This document shows, one piece after another, positions 6,881-13,908 of a stretch of 13,908 nt of DNA. The position numbers and the translations under genes were made by a program. Source of the DNA: Wenzhouxiangella sp. (GTDB taxonomy: Bacteria > Pseudomonadota > Gammaproteobacteria > Xanthomonadales > Wenzhouxiangellaceae); NCBI GenBank assembly GCA_021767625.1, contig JAASTB010000031.1, positions 1 to 13,908 on the forward strand, given 5' to 3'. Under the pieces are notes generated by a model. That model ran no database searches. It was not told the origin of the DNA and worked only from the letters and a program-made list of their open reading frames with translations. Each line of letters opens with the position of its first letter. Position 1 is the stretch's first letter.

Positions 6881-9526
6881 ATGACCGACTGGCATGCGCT
6901 CGAGGCCGACGAGGTCCTCCGGCAGCTTGAGTCCTCGCCCCGCGGGCTGAACGATGCCCAAATCGAAAGGCGGCAGGCCGAATTCGGCTCGAATCGCCTT
7001 CCCGGGCAAGTCGGGCGCCCCTGGTGGCGACGCCTGGCCGCCCAGTTCCACGACGTCCTGATCTACGTCCTGATTGCGGCTGCGGTGCTTTCGGCGTTGA
7101 CCGATCACTGGGTCGACGCCGCCGTGATCGCCGCGGTCGTGATCATCAATGCACTCGTTGGCCTTGTGCAGGAAGGCAAGGCCGAGCGCGCCATGGAGGC
7201 CATCGGCCGGATGCTGGCGCTGCAGGCGAGGGTCCGGCGCAACGACCGGCCCGTTACCGTGGCGGCAGCCTCGCTGGTTCCGGGCGACATCGTCTTTCTT
7301 CAGGCCGGCGACCGCGTGCCGGCCGACATGCGCCTGATCGAATCCCACGGCCTGCGCATCGACCAGGCCGCGCTGACCGGCGAGTCGGTTCCGGTCGGAC
7401 GGCAGGTCGATCCGGTCGCGGCCGACACAGACCTGGCCGAGCGCCGCAGCATGGCCTGGTCGGGCACCATGGTCGTCGGCGGCCAGGCCACGGGCGTGGT
7501 TACCGGTATCGGCCGCGAAACCGAGCTCGGCAGAATCAGCACCCTGCTCGAGCAGGTCGAGTCGCTGTCGACGCCGTTGGTGCGGCAGATGAATCGTTTC
7601 GGCCGGCGCCTGACCGGTCTCCTGCTGGTCGTCACCGCCGGGATCATCGGCCTGGGTGTGGGGCTGCACGGCATGGACCTCGGCCAGGGCTTCCTGGCCG
7701 GCGTGGCGCTGATCGTTTCCGCAATTCCCGAAGGCCTGCCGGCGATCATGACCGTCACCCTGGCCATCGGTGTGCAGCGCATGGCTGCCCGCAAGGCGAT
7801 CGTCAGGCGCCTGCCGGCGGTCGAGACCCTGGGCGCGGTCACCGTGATCTGTTCGGACAAGACGGGCACGCTGACCGGCAACGAGCTGCGCGCCCGCGAA
7901 CTGATCACGGCCGAAGGCAGCATCACGCCGGATCAATTGCCGGTTGCCGGGGAAACCTTCAGGCGGTTGACCGAAGCGGCGCTGCTGTGCAACGACGCCG
8001 AACCCGGCAGCGATCACAACGATCCCATCGAAGCTGCCCTGCTCGGCCTGGCCGAGTCGGCCGGAATCGACGTGAGGGCATTGCGCCAGGAGCGCCCGCG
8101 CACGGGCTTGCTGCCCTTCTCCTCGGAGCGCAAGTTGATGGCCAGCGCCCACGGCCGGATTGTCACGCTCAAGGGGGCGCCGGAGCGGCTGTTGTCGCTG
8201 TGCGCGAGCGTGGTCACCGGCACCGGGCCGATCCCCCTGGATGCCGGCGCATGGCACGAACGGCTGGATCGGCTGGCCGAACAAGGGCTTCGTCTGCTCG
8301 CCGTGGCCGAGGGGGATATCGATCGGGCCGGCGGCAAGATCGACGAGTCCGACCTGGCCGACGGCGATCTGCGCCTGCTTGGACTGGTGGCCTTCGCCGA
8401 CCCGCCCCGCCCGGAGGTGCCCGAGGCGGTCGCGGCCTGCCGAAGGGCCGGCATCGAAGTCAAGATGATCACCGGAGATCACGCCGCGACGGCCCGCGCC
8501 ATCGCCGGGGAACTGGGCATGGCCAGAGACGAGCCCCCCGTGACCGGCCAGGAGCTGGAGCGACTCGACGACCGGGCCCTGGCTGAACGCGTGCGCGGCA
8601 CCAACGTGTTCGCGCGCACCGCACCCGAGCACAAGCTGCGCCTCGTCGAAGCGCTCCAGGCCAACGGCGAAGTGGTGGCGATGACCGGCGACGGCGCCAA
8701 CGATGCGCCGGCGCTCAAGCGCGCCGACATCGGCGTGGCCATGGGTATCAAGGGCACCGAGGCCTCCCGGCAGGCCGCGGCGATCGTGCTGGCCGACGAC
8801 AACTTCGCCTCCATCGCCGCCGGCGTCGAGGAAGGCCGCGGCGTCTACGCCAACATCCGCAAGTCGCTGCTGTTCATCCTGCCCACCAACGCCGCCGAGT
8901 ACATCGTCGTGTCCCTGGCCGTGCTGGCGGGGATGGCCCTGCCGGTCACGCCGGTGCACATCCTCTGGATCAACATGGTCACCACGGTCACCCTGGCGCT
9001 GGCGCTTGCCTTCGAACCGGCCGAGGACGACGTCATGCGCCAGCCGCCCAGGCCGCCCGGGGAAGGGCTGATCAATCGCTTCGTCGCCCTGCGCATCGTG
9101 TGGTTCGGCCTGGCGCTGATGGCCGCCACCTCGGGGCTGTTCCACTGGGAAATGGCCGCCAGCGGCAACGAGCTGCTGGCGAGGACCCTGGCGGTGAACA
9201 TGCTGGTCGCCGGCGAGGCGATCTACCTGTTCAACTGCCGGCAGTTGCTCGCGCCGGGCTTCACTCCCGGGACACTGGGCTCGAACCCGGTGGCGCTGGC
9301 CGCCGTCGGCGCCCTGATCGTCCTGCAGCTTGTATTCACCTACCTGCCCGCGGCGGCCGAAGTCTTCGGCACCGCCCCCCTGCACGCGCACCACTGGCTG
9401 ACGATCGCGGCGCTCGCCCTGCCCATCGCGGCGCTCGTGGAGCTCGAAAAGACCCTTTGGCGCGCCGGGCTCGATCGCCGAGCCGAACCGGGTGCAGCTC
9501 GCAGCGGAGCGCCCCCGAATGCCTGA
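6881..9526 (+). CDS. Cation-translocating P-type ATPase, type II (SERCA/PMR1-like), ion uncertain
   Basis: An 881-residue inner-membrane ATP-driven cation pump. Order: N-terminal cation-ATPase domain (about 1-75), helices TM1-2 (about 57-100), actuator domain with TGES (166-169), TM3-4 with AIPEGLP (281-287), phosphorylation site D326 in ICSDKTGTLT, nucleotide domain with KGAP (431-434), hinge TGDGANDAP (602-610), then the C-terminal membrane domain. The PEGL motif and absence of CPC/CPx or N-terminal metal-binding modules exclude a P1B heavy-metal pump. Of SERCA's Ca2+ ligands, TM4 E (E284) and TM5 N/E (N670, E673) are retained, but TM6 reads WINMVTT, placing T702 where SERCA has D800. Ca2+, Mn2+ or Na+ transport all remain open. 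It has its own transcription unit after the slyD terminator; no good ribosome-binding site is visible. The N-terminal MTDWHALEADEVL fits homologues, so ATG 6881 is preferred. Confidence 0.93.
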   Translation: MTDWHALEADEVLRQLESSPRGLNDAQIERRQAEFGSNRLPGQVGRPWWRRLAAQFHDVLIYVLIAAAVLSALTDHWVDAAVIAAVVIINALVGLVQEGKAERAMEAIGRMLALQARVRRNDRPVTVAAASLVPGDIVFLQAGDRVPADMRLIESHGLRIDQAALTGESVPVGRQVDPVAADTDLAERRSMAWSGTMVVGGQATGVVTGIGRETELGRISTLLEQVESLSTPLVRQMNRFGRRLTGLLLVVTAGIIGLGVGLHGMDLGQGFLAGVALIVSAIPEGLPAIMTVTLAIGVQRMAARKAIVRRLPAVETLGAVTVICSDKTGTLTGNELRARELITAEGSITPDQLPVAGETFRRLTEAALLCNDAEPGSDHNDPIEAALLGLAESAGIDVRALRQERPRTGLLPFSSERKLMASAHGRIVTLKGAPERLLSLCASVVTGTGPIPLDAGAWHERLDRLAEQGLRLLAVAEGDIDRAGGKIDESDLADGDLRLLGLVAFADPPRPEVPEAVAACRRAGIEVKMITGDHAATARAIAGELGMARDEPPVTGQELERLDDRALAERVRGTNVFARTAPEHKLRLVEALQANGEVVAMTGDGANDAPALKRADIGVAMGIKGTEASRQAAAIVLADDNFASIAAGVEEGRGVYANIRKSLLFILPTNAAEYIVVSLAVLAGMALPVTPVHILWINMVTTVTLALALAFEPAEDDVMRQPPRPPGEGLINRFVALRIVWFGLALMAATSGLFHWEMAASGNELLARTLAVNMLVAGEAIYLFNCRQLLAPGFTPGTLGSNPVALAAVGALIVLQLVFTYLPAAAEVFGTAPLHAHHWLTIAALALPIAALVELEKTLWRAGLDRRAEPGAARSGAPPNA

Positions 9527-9538
9527 TTCCGGTGCGGT

Positions 9539-10744
9539 TCAACGGCGTCGAGAGTGACTGACCCGCGGCACCAGCATCACAGGCACGACGAGCACGTAGG
9601 CCATCACGACGGCTCCCAAGGTGAACTGACTGACACCGGCCTCGAACGCCAGCCCCAGCACGATCGGCCCGATCGCGGTCGAAAGCACCATCAGCGCCGC
9701 GTAAACGCCACGGATCATGCCCAGGCGCGCGGTGCCGAACAGCTCCACCCAGACCGCACCGCAGACGACGCCGTTGACGCCCGCGGTCAGCCCCAGGCCG
9801 GCGAACATGACCCACATCGCAGCCTGCGGTGGCAGGATGCCGAGCGAGAGCACGCCGACGCCAAGCGGCAGCAGATAAAAGCGCAGGAGCGATCTGGCGC
9901 TGAAGCGATCGACCAGCCGACCGCCGGCGAAGGCGGCCAGCGCCTGCATCGCCGCGAACAGCACGAATCCCGAAGCGACGGCGGCCAGCGACCAATCCAG
10001 CCGTTCGGCCAGGGTGCCCTGGTGCAGGAACAGGGCGGTGACGACGAAGGGTGAGACCAGGGCGACGCTGAGCACCCGCAGGAAGCGTTGGTTGACGAAC
10101 AGGCTCCGGCGCGACCGAACGGACGTATCAACATCGAGTTCGTCCTCGTCGCCTGCCTCGACGTGACCGACCAGCGGTCGCGCCAGGCCGAACAGGGCCG
10201 GCAGCGCCAGCAGGGCGACCGCGGCGGCCGCGCAGTACCAGACTTCTCGCCAGTCCAGCCAGCCCATCAGGGCGGCAACGCCCGGCGGCAGCAGCGCCTC
10301 GCCCAGGATGAAGCCGTAGGTCGCCATCGCCACCGCCCGCCCGCGGCGGGCGACCGCGTAGCGGCCGGCAGCAACGACGGCCAGGTGCCCGGCCAGCCCC
10401 TGCCCCGACAGTCGGAGCAGGAAAAGCCCGACGAACAGGCCGGCGACGCCGGGGGTCGAGGCGACCAGGGCCGCGCCGAGCGCCAGCATGGCCATGGTCA
10501 GGACGATGGCCCGCCGCATGGCCAACTGGTCGGCCATCGCGCCGAGCCAGAACATGCTCAGGCCGCTGATCAGGGTGGCCGTGCCGTAGAGCGTGCCCAG
10601 CGCCGACTCGCTCAGGCCGAACTCTGCGCGGAAGTCCGCGCCGAAAAGGCCGATGTAGAAGGTCTGGCCGAACGAGGAGCACAGCGCTGCCAGGAAGGCG
10701 AAGCGCCCCGCCGGCGGCAGGCCGCCGGGGCGAAGCTCAGACAT
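9539..10744 (-). CDS. MFS permease, possibly linked to copper uptake
   Basis: A 401-residue major facilitator with about 12 hydrophobic helices in two halves joined by a charged central loop (about 195-215, AGDEDELDVDTSVRSRRS). The MFS signature between helices 2 and 3 is recognisable as GAMADQLAMRRAIV (68-81), and a related repeat lies in the second half as GGRLVDRFSARSLLRF. The substrate cannot be read from the sequence. It is the last gene of a minus-strand run, 99 bases behind a copper-type TonB receptor gene, so inner-membrane transport of copper, a copper ligand or an exported product is a reasonable guess. GGGGAGGG about nine bases before the ATG is a good ribosome-binding site. The stop lies 12 bases from that of the convergent ATPase gene. 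No CcoA-type copper motif was confirmed. Confidence 0.88.
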   Translation of the reverse strand: MSELRPGGLPPAGRFAFLAALCSSFGQTFYIGLFGADFRAEFGLSESALGTLYGTATLISGLSMFWLGAMADQLAMRRAIVLTMAMLALGAALVASTPGVAGLFVGLFLLRLSGQGLAGHLAVVAAGRYAVARRGRAVAMATYGFILGEALLPPGVAALMGWLDWREVWYCAAAAVALLALPALFGLARPLVGHVEAGDEDELDVDTSVRSRRSLFVNQRFLRVLSVALVSPFVVTALFLHQGTLAERLDWSLAAVASGFVLFAAMQALAAFAGGRLVDRFSARSLLRFYLLPLGVGVLSLGILPPQAAMWVMFAGLGLTAGVNGVVCGAVWVELFGTARLGMIRGVYAALMVLSTAIGPIVLGLAFEAGVSQFTLGAVVMAYVLVVPVMLVPRVSHSRRR

Positions 10745-10843
10745 GCGTCACCCTCCCCGACCGCGGCGCGACCGGGCGTTTTCTGTTGCCGGAAACCATG
10801 GCGCCAGTATAGGGGGGCGAGCCGCCCGATGCCGGGTCGATGC

Positions 10844-12871
10844 TTACTCGAAAGCGCCCTTGAACTGGAGCCACGCCGTCCGTCCGGGTTCGGGTATGCG
10901 GCCTGCCAGGGCACCCAGTTCGGCCGCGCCGCGCTGCAGATGCTCGGCGTAGCGGCGATCGAACACGTTGTCCACGCCGGCGGTCAGCGTCCAGCTTCCG
11001 GCCAGGTGCCGGCCGAGGTAGAAGGAGGTCACGGCGAACCCCGGTGTCGGCGTGGTATCGAGCGAGTAGATCGTGCCGTAACCGGCGTGAATCCGGTCCT
11101 GCCGGGCCACGGCGCGCAGGAGGCCGCCGCCGAACCAGCGCGAGTCGTCATAATCGATGCTGAATGTCGCTTCAAGCGGCGGTGTCTGGGCCAGGGGCCT
11201 GCCGTCGCTGTCGTTGTGCGAACGCACCCAGGCCAGGCTCCCGCCCAGGCTCCAGCGCTCATCGAGGGCGAGGCGCCAGTCCGCTTCGGCGCCGAAGGTG
11301 GTGGCATCGACCTGGCGCGCCTCGACCGGCTCCAGGCCGGGTGCGACGACAAGGATGTAGTCGTCGATTTTCCCGTAGAACATCGACAAGGTGGCACTCA
11401 CCCGACGGCCGCGGTAGCGCGCCCCCGCGTCGAGCTGGGTCAGGATCTCGGTGTCGAGACCGAACACGCGCTCGCGCTCCCAGTAGTCGGGCGCGCGCTC
11501 GGCGCGACCGAGCCCGGCGTAGAGGGCGAGCGGCCGGTCCGCCAGGCGGTGTTCGTAGCGCGCGAAGGCACTGACCTGCCGCCCGCTGCGACTTTCGCCG
11601 GCGTTTGCACCGCCGAATCCGTCGAGCAGGGCCCGGCTGCTGCTGCGGTCGATGCGAGCCCCCCAGACGGTCTTGCGGCGATCGTCCAGGGCGCGCTCGA
11701 ACTCGACGAATGCACCGGCATCGGTGAACCGTGCGGTGTCCGTTCTCGGCGTCTCGTCGAATCCGGCCACCGCGGGCCCACGCAGCATACCGTCGCGATG
11801 ACGGTTGCGCATCCAGTCGACGCCCGCGTGCACCACCAGGCCCTCGGCCGGACGGAGCCGTCCGCTCAGGCGCGCCCCCCGGGTACGCCGGTCCGGGAAC
11901 CGCACCATCGGCATCATCGGCGGTTCGCGCAGTGTGTAGTTGTCCATCACGTGGTCGACGTAGTTGTGAAACAGCAGCAGCTCGAGCTCGCGGAACCAGG
12001 GCGCGATGTCCTTTCGCACGACCCGCAGGCTGTAGCCGCTGCGGTCGAAGCGGGTGCCGTCCATCATGCGGTCGTCGTAGGCGGCTTCGCCGTCGCTGCG
12101 CTCGATACCCAGTTCGACGCGGGTGTCGTCGCCCGGCGTCCAGCCGGCCAGCAGGCTGCCGCTCCAGCGCTCGTACCGGGAGTGAATGGCTTCTCCCGAT
12201 CCGTCCCGGTAGTCGTCGCGACTCGACCAGGTCCCGATGAAACGCGCGTAGCCCCGGCGAGAGCCGAGCAGGATCTCCCCGTTGCCGTCGCGCCGATCGA
12301 AGCTGCCCGCGGTCGCACCGAAATAACCCCGCCGGGTCGGGCCCTCGAAGACGGGATCTTCCCGATCGAAGCGCACCACGCCTGCGGCGGACACGCCGTA
12401 ACGAACCGACTGGGGCCCCTTGATCACCTCGATCCGATCAAAGGCCTCCGGATAGACGTAGGCCGTGGGGGGATCCATGCGGGAACCGCAACCGCCGAGC
12501 ACGGTGGCGTCGTCGAGCAGGATGTTGAGCCGCGATCCCCCCAGGCCGCGCAAGGCCGGATCGCCGCTGGTCCCGCCCTTGCGCGAGAGCGCAAAGCCGG
12601 GAACGGACTTCAGGTAGGAGCCGCCGTCATGCGCGGGCAGGGGCAAGCGCGGCTGGCGCGGGTCCGTGGTGACGCGGTAAGGGTCGCTCATGACCGGAGC
12701 GGTCACCACGACGGGGCTGAGCGCGAGTCGCGACTGCAGGATCTCGGCGACCGTCGGCTCCTTCGAAGCCGCTTCTTCCCGCTCCTCGGTGCCGTCGACG
12801 GGGGCTTCGCCGGCCCATGCGGGCAGGCACAACACGGCGGCCAGCAGGCCGCCGGAGACACGATTTCTCAT
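10844..12871 (-). CDS. TonB-dependent copper receptor, OprC/NosA type
   Basis: A 675-residue outer-membrane beta-barrel that takes up copper using TonB energy. It has a signal peptide (1-20, VSGGLLAAVLCLPAWA), a short N-terminal extension with a VVVTAPV TonB-box-like string (54-60), a plug domain (about 65-170) and a barrel ending in a C-terminal aromatic-rich strand with Phe (QFKGAFE). LLDDATVLGGCGSRMDPP (118-135), YPEAFDRIEVIKGPQSVRYG (140-159) and YVDHVMDNYTLR (304-315) are typical of the OprC/NosA family. The copper ligands described for OprC are present as CxxxM (C128, M132) and HxM (H307, M309), with a further Met-rich MMPMV (319-323) nearby. AGAGGA lies nine bases before the ATG. It sits between a DUF2946-like gene and an MFS gene on the same strand, probably one operon. 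Confidence 0.93.
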   Translation of the reverse strand: MRNRVSGGLLAAVLCLPAWAGEAPVDGTEEREEAASKEPTVAEILQSRLALSPVVVTAPVMSDPYRVTTDPRQPRLPLPAHDGGSYLKSVPGFALSRKGGTSGDPALRGLGGSRLNILLDDATVLGGCGSRMDPPTAYVYPEAFDRIEVIKGPQSVRYGVSAAGVVRFDREDPVFEGPTRRGYFGATAGSFDRRDGNGEILLGSRRGYARFIGTWSSRDDYRDGSGEAIHSRYERWSGSLLAGWTPGDDTRVELGIERSDGEAAYDDRMMDGTRFDRSGYSLRVVRKDIAPWFRELELLLFHNYVDHVMDNYTLREPPMMPMVRFPDRRTRGARLSGRLRPAEGLVVHAGVDWMRNRHRDGMLRGPAVAGFDETPRTDTARFTDAGAFVEFERALDDRRKTVWGARIDRSSSRALLDGFGGANAGESRSGRQVSAFARYEHRLADRPLALYAGLGRAERAPDYWERERVFGLDTEILTQLDAGARYRGRRVSATLSMFYGKIDDYILVVAPGLEPVEARQVDATTFGAEADWRLALDERWSLGGSLAWVRSHNDSDGRPLAQTPPLEATFSIDYDDSRWFGGGLLRAVARQDRIHAGYGTIYSLDTTPTPGFAVTSFYLGRHLAGSWTLTAGVDNVFDRRYAEHLQRGAAELGALAGRIPEPGRTAWLQFKGAFE

Positions 12872-12949
12872 TGGGATTCTTCCTCTTGCTGATCGGTCGC
12901 GAGCGAAACGGCCGAAGCCGCAGGCTCGCTCTTTTCGGATTCGATTCGT

Positions 12950-13345
12950 TCAGCAGGGAAGCGCGGGCGGCGCGCGAACGTGTGGCAGGCCGGCCGAAGC
13001 ATGGGCCGTGGGGCTGCGGACGGGGTCTTGTGTCGATCGAACTGCCGGGTGGCGCCCCGGCAGGGAAGGCCCGGAGGCCAGAAGCGCACCGGGAAAGAAG
13101 GCATGGGCCCAGGGGCATTCACCAGTGAGCGAGGCCTCGACCTCGACCGGCTCCCCGGTATCGGGATCGATGACCACCGAAACCATGCCCTCGGGGGTGC
13201 ACAAGGTGACCGCGCCGTCTTCGTCGGGCATGTAGCCGTCGGGCACCAGCGAACGCAAGGCGAGCGCCGCCAGGAGCAGTATCGTCAGCCACGTCCGATC
13301 GGCGTTGTACAAGCGGTTGCTCCGAGGGGGGCCCTTGCAGGGCAC
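12950..13345 (-). CDS. DUF2946-like small exported/membrane protein, copper-receptor neighbour
   Basis: A 131-residue protein with one N-terminal hydrophobic segment (WLTILLLAALALRSLVP), then GYMPDEDGAVTLCTPEGM, a GECPWAHAF motif and a C-terminal VRAPPALPC. This layout (signal or anchor, two Cys-containing motifs, Pro-rich RxPP-like end) resembles DUF2946, a family I recall as commonly encoded beside TonB-dependent copper receptors. Function unknown; a periplasmic copper-handling role is inference. No ATG fits: upstream in-frame Met codons lie before the candidate promoter. GTG 13345 is preceded by GGAAG at six bases and gives a basic n-region; TTG 13312 is preceded by GGAG at seven bases and gives a shorter protein. 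I prefer GTG, without certainty. It is 78 bases upstream of the receptor gene. Confidence 0.72.
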   Translation of the reverse strand: MPCKGPPRSNRLYNADRTWLTILLLAALALRSLVPDGYMPDEDGAVTLCTPEGMVSVVIDPDTGEPVEVEASLTGECPWAHAFFPGALLASGPSLPGRHPAVRSTQDPVRSPTAHASAGLPHVRAPPALPC

Positions 13346-13364
13346 CGGTGTCTTCCGGCACTCG

Positions 13365-13370
13365 ATTATA
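13365..13370 (-). promoter_or_regulatory. Consensus -10 box before the copper operon
   Basis: TATAAT (6 of 6, read on the minus strand) lies 19 bases upstream of the preferred GTG of the DUF2946-like gene. No -35-like hexamer exists at 16-18 bases upstream (only GC-rich sequence). An activator-dependent promoter would look like this, which would suit a metal-regulated operon. Its position also argues against the ATG codons further upstream. Confidence 0.45.
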
Positions 13371-13397
13371 AGCCTTTTCTTATGCACCCGGGCGCGA

Positions 13398-13426
13398 TTG
13401 CACCGCCGCATGCACCGGCATAGTAT
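13398..13426 (+). promoter_or_regulatory. Weak candidate promoter for the PAS gene
   Basis: TTGCAC (13398-13403, 3 of 6) and TAGTAT (13421-13426, 4 of 6) are separated by 17 bases and face the PAS-domain gene about 80 bases downstream. Consensus matching only. Confidence 0.28.
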
Positions 13427-13507
13427 CGAAAGCGATGGGTACCGCCAGGCGCGCATGCCGAAGGCTGCAATCATGCTGAACCCCGAGCACTGCCGGTCAG
13501 AAACGCC

Positions 13508-13908
13508 ATGTTGAACCGAAGCCGGGCAGCGGACTCAGGATCCACCGAGTTACTCGGCGAGGCGCTGGAGCGCGCGCCGCTGGGACTGATGATCTTCGAC
13601 ACCGCCGGCCGGCTGCTGACGGCCAATCGGCGAGTGGCGCAACGCCTGGGATACCCGAACGAACGGCTCGCCGAGTTGCGAATTTCCGACATCGAGGCAG
13701 AACTCTCGCCGGACGCCCTGGAGTCGCTTTGGCAGCGACTGCAAGACAATGTGGGCGGGCGTCCGGAAATTCTCGTCACGCAACACCGCGACGCCGACGG
13801 TCGTCTTTTTCCCGTGGAAGCCCGGCTGTCCGCGGTGGCGGTCGACGGACGAACCCGCATCGTAATGCTGGCCACCGCGCTGACCGAAAACCTCAGCGCG
13901 CAGCGCCG
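13508..13908 (+). CDS. PAS-domain sensor/regulator, 3' part outside window
   Basis: The open frame runs from ATG 13508 to the window end without a stop (133 codons visible). Residues about 13-125 form a PAS fold: LGEALERAPLGLMIFDTAGR, LLTANRRVAQRLGY, a long helix (SPDALESLWQRL), then QHRDADGRLFPVEARLSAV and VDGRTRIVMLATALTE, the usual PAS core followed by its last strands. The lack of a signal peptide or membrane helix implies a cytosolic sensor, or the first module of a larger protein. The output domain (histidine kinase, GGDEF/EAL or sigma54 activator) lies outside the window, so function is open. It is divergent from the copper operon across 162 bases; whether it regulates that operon is unknown. 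No clear ribosome-binding site precedes the ATG. Confidence 0.8.
   Translation, partial: MLNRSRAADSGSTELLGEALERAPLGLMIFDTAGRLLTANRRVAQRLGYPNERLAELRISDIEAELSPDALESLWQRLQDNVGGRPEILVTQHRDADGRLFPVEARLSAVAVDGRTRIVMLATALTENLSAQR

Noticed and set aside
6848..9394. 848-codon minus-strand open frame antisense to the P-type ATPase
   Set aside because: Low-complexity Gly/Gln/His/Asp-rich translation with no motif; the plus strand encodes a complete ATPase with all catalytic motifs.
6881..9526. P-type ATPase as a copper pump partner of the copper operon
   Set aside because: It lacks the CPC/CPx motif and metal-binding N-terminal modules of P1B pumps, has the PEGL motif of type II pumps, and lies on the opposite strand.
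10806..10811. TATACT -10-like box before the MFS gene (minus strand)
   Set aside because: No acceptable -35 at any usual spacing; an internal promoter is possible but a single hexamer is weak evidence.
10088..12892. 934-codon plus-strand open frame antisense to the TonB receptor
   Set aside because: It mirrors the receptor gene in GC-rich DNA, where antisense frames stay open by codon bias. The product is Gln/His/Arg/Ala-rich with no domain, while the minus strand has a full receptor with copper ligands.
13119..13361. 80-codon minus-strand frame beginning with an ATG at the copper operon start
   Set aside because: A different frame from the DUF2946-like gene; Arg/Gly-rich shadow translation without the hydrophobic segment or Cys motifs.

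Overview
The window is about 13.9 kb of GC-rich, gene-dense bacterial DNA. Every recognisable product has its closest remembered relatives in Gammaproteobacteria (AmiB, MutL, MiaA, NsrR, AidB, SlyD, OprC/NosA-type receptor). The high GC, the Pseudomonas-like AmiB with a LysM tail and the endonuclease-type MutL suggest a free-living gammaproteobacterium, perhaps of the Xanthomonadales/Chromatiales kind. That placement is inference; no rRNA or tRNA gene is present to settle it.

Left third (1-3739, minus strand): amiB, mutL and miaA, read right to left. This is the classic amiB-mutL-miaA block of cell-wall splitting, mismatch repair and tRNA modification. miaA is cut by the window edge and overlaps the end of mutL. 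The 221-base amiB-mutL gap holds an inverted repeat built on a 9-base 'cacggaaag' period with TIR-like ends; it looks like a dispersed repeat or small non-autonomous element.

Centre left (3740-6744): a divergent pair, an NsrR-type Rrf2 [Fe-S] regulator (minus) and an AidB-type acyl-CoA dehydrogenase homologue (plus). They share an 82-base intergenic region with a perfect 12-base palindrome over the likely aidB -10 box. A SlyD-type FKBP isomerase without the metal-binding tail follows aidB and ends in a strong intrinsic terminator. In E. coli, amiB-mutL-miaA, nsrR and aidB also lie within one chromosomal neighbourhood, so this looks like a compacted version of an old arrangement.

Centre right (6881-9526, plus): a P-type cation ATPase of the type II (SERCA/PMR1-like) group whose membrane site departs from the Ca2+ pump consensus. 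It converges on the next operon with 12 bases between stops.

Right third (9539-13345, minus): a probable copper-uptake operon read right to left: a DUF2946-like small exported or membrane protein with a non-ATG start, an OprC/NosA-type TonB-dependent copper receptor with CxxxM and HxM copper ligands, and an MFS permease. The operon is my inference from orientation, spacing and known family association. Divergent from it, a PAS-domain sensor or regulator begins at 13508 and runs off the window.

No rRNA, tRNA, CRISPR array, intact insertion sequence or prophage gene was seen. I found no clearly new multi-gene system. The best leads are the nsrR-aidB shared operator, the copper operon with its uncharacterised permease, the inverted repeat and the altered ion site of the ATPase.
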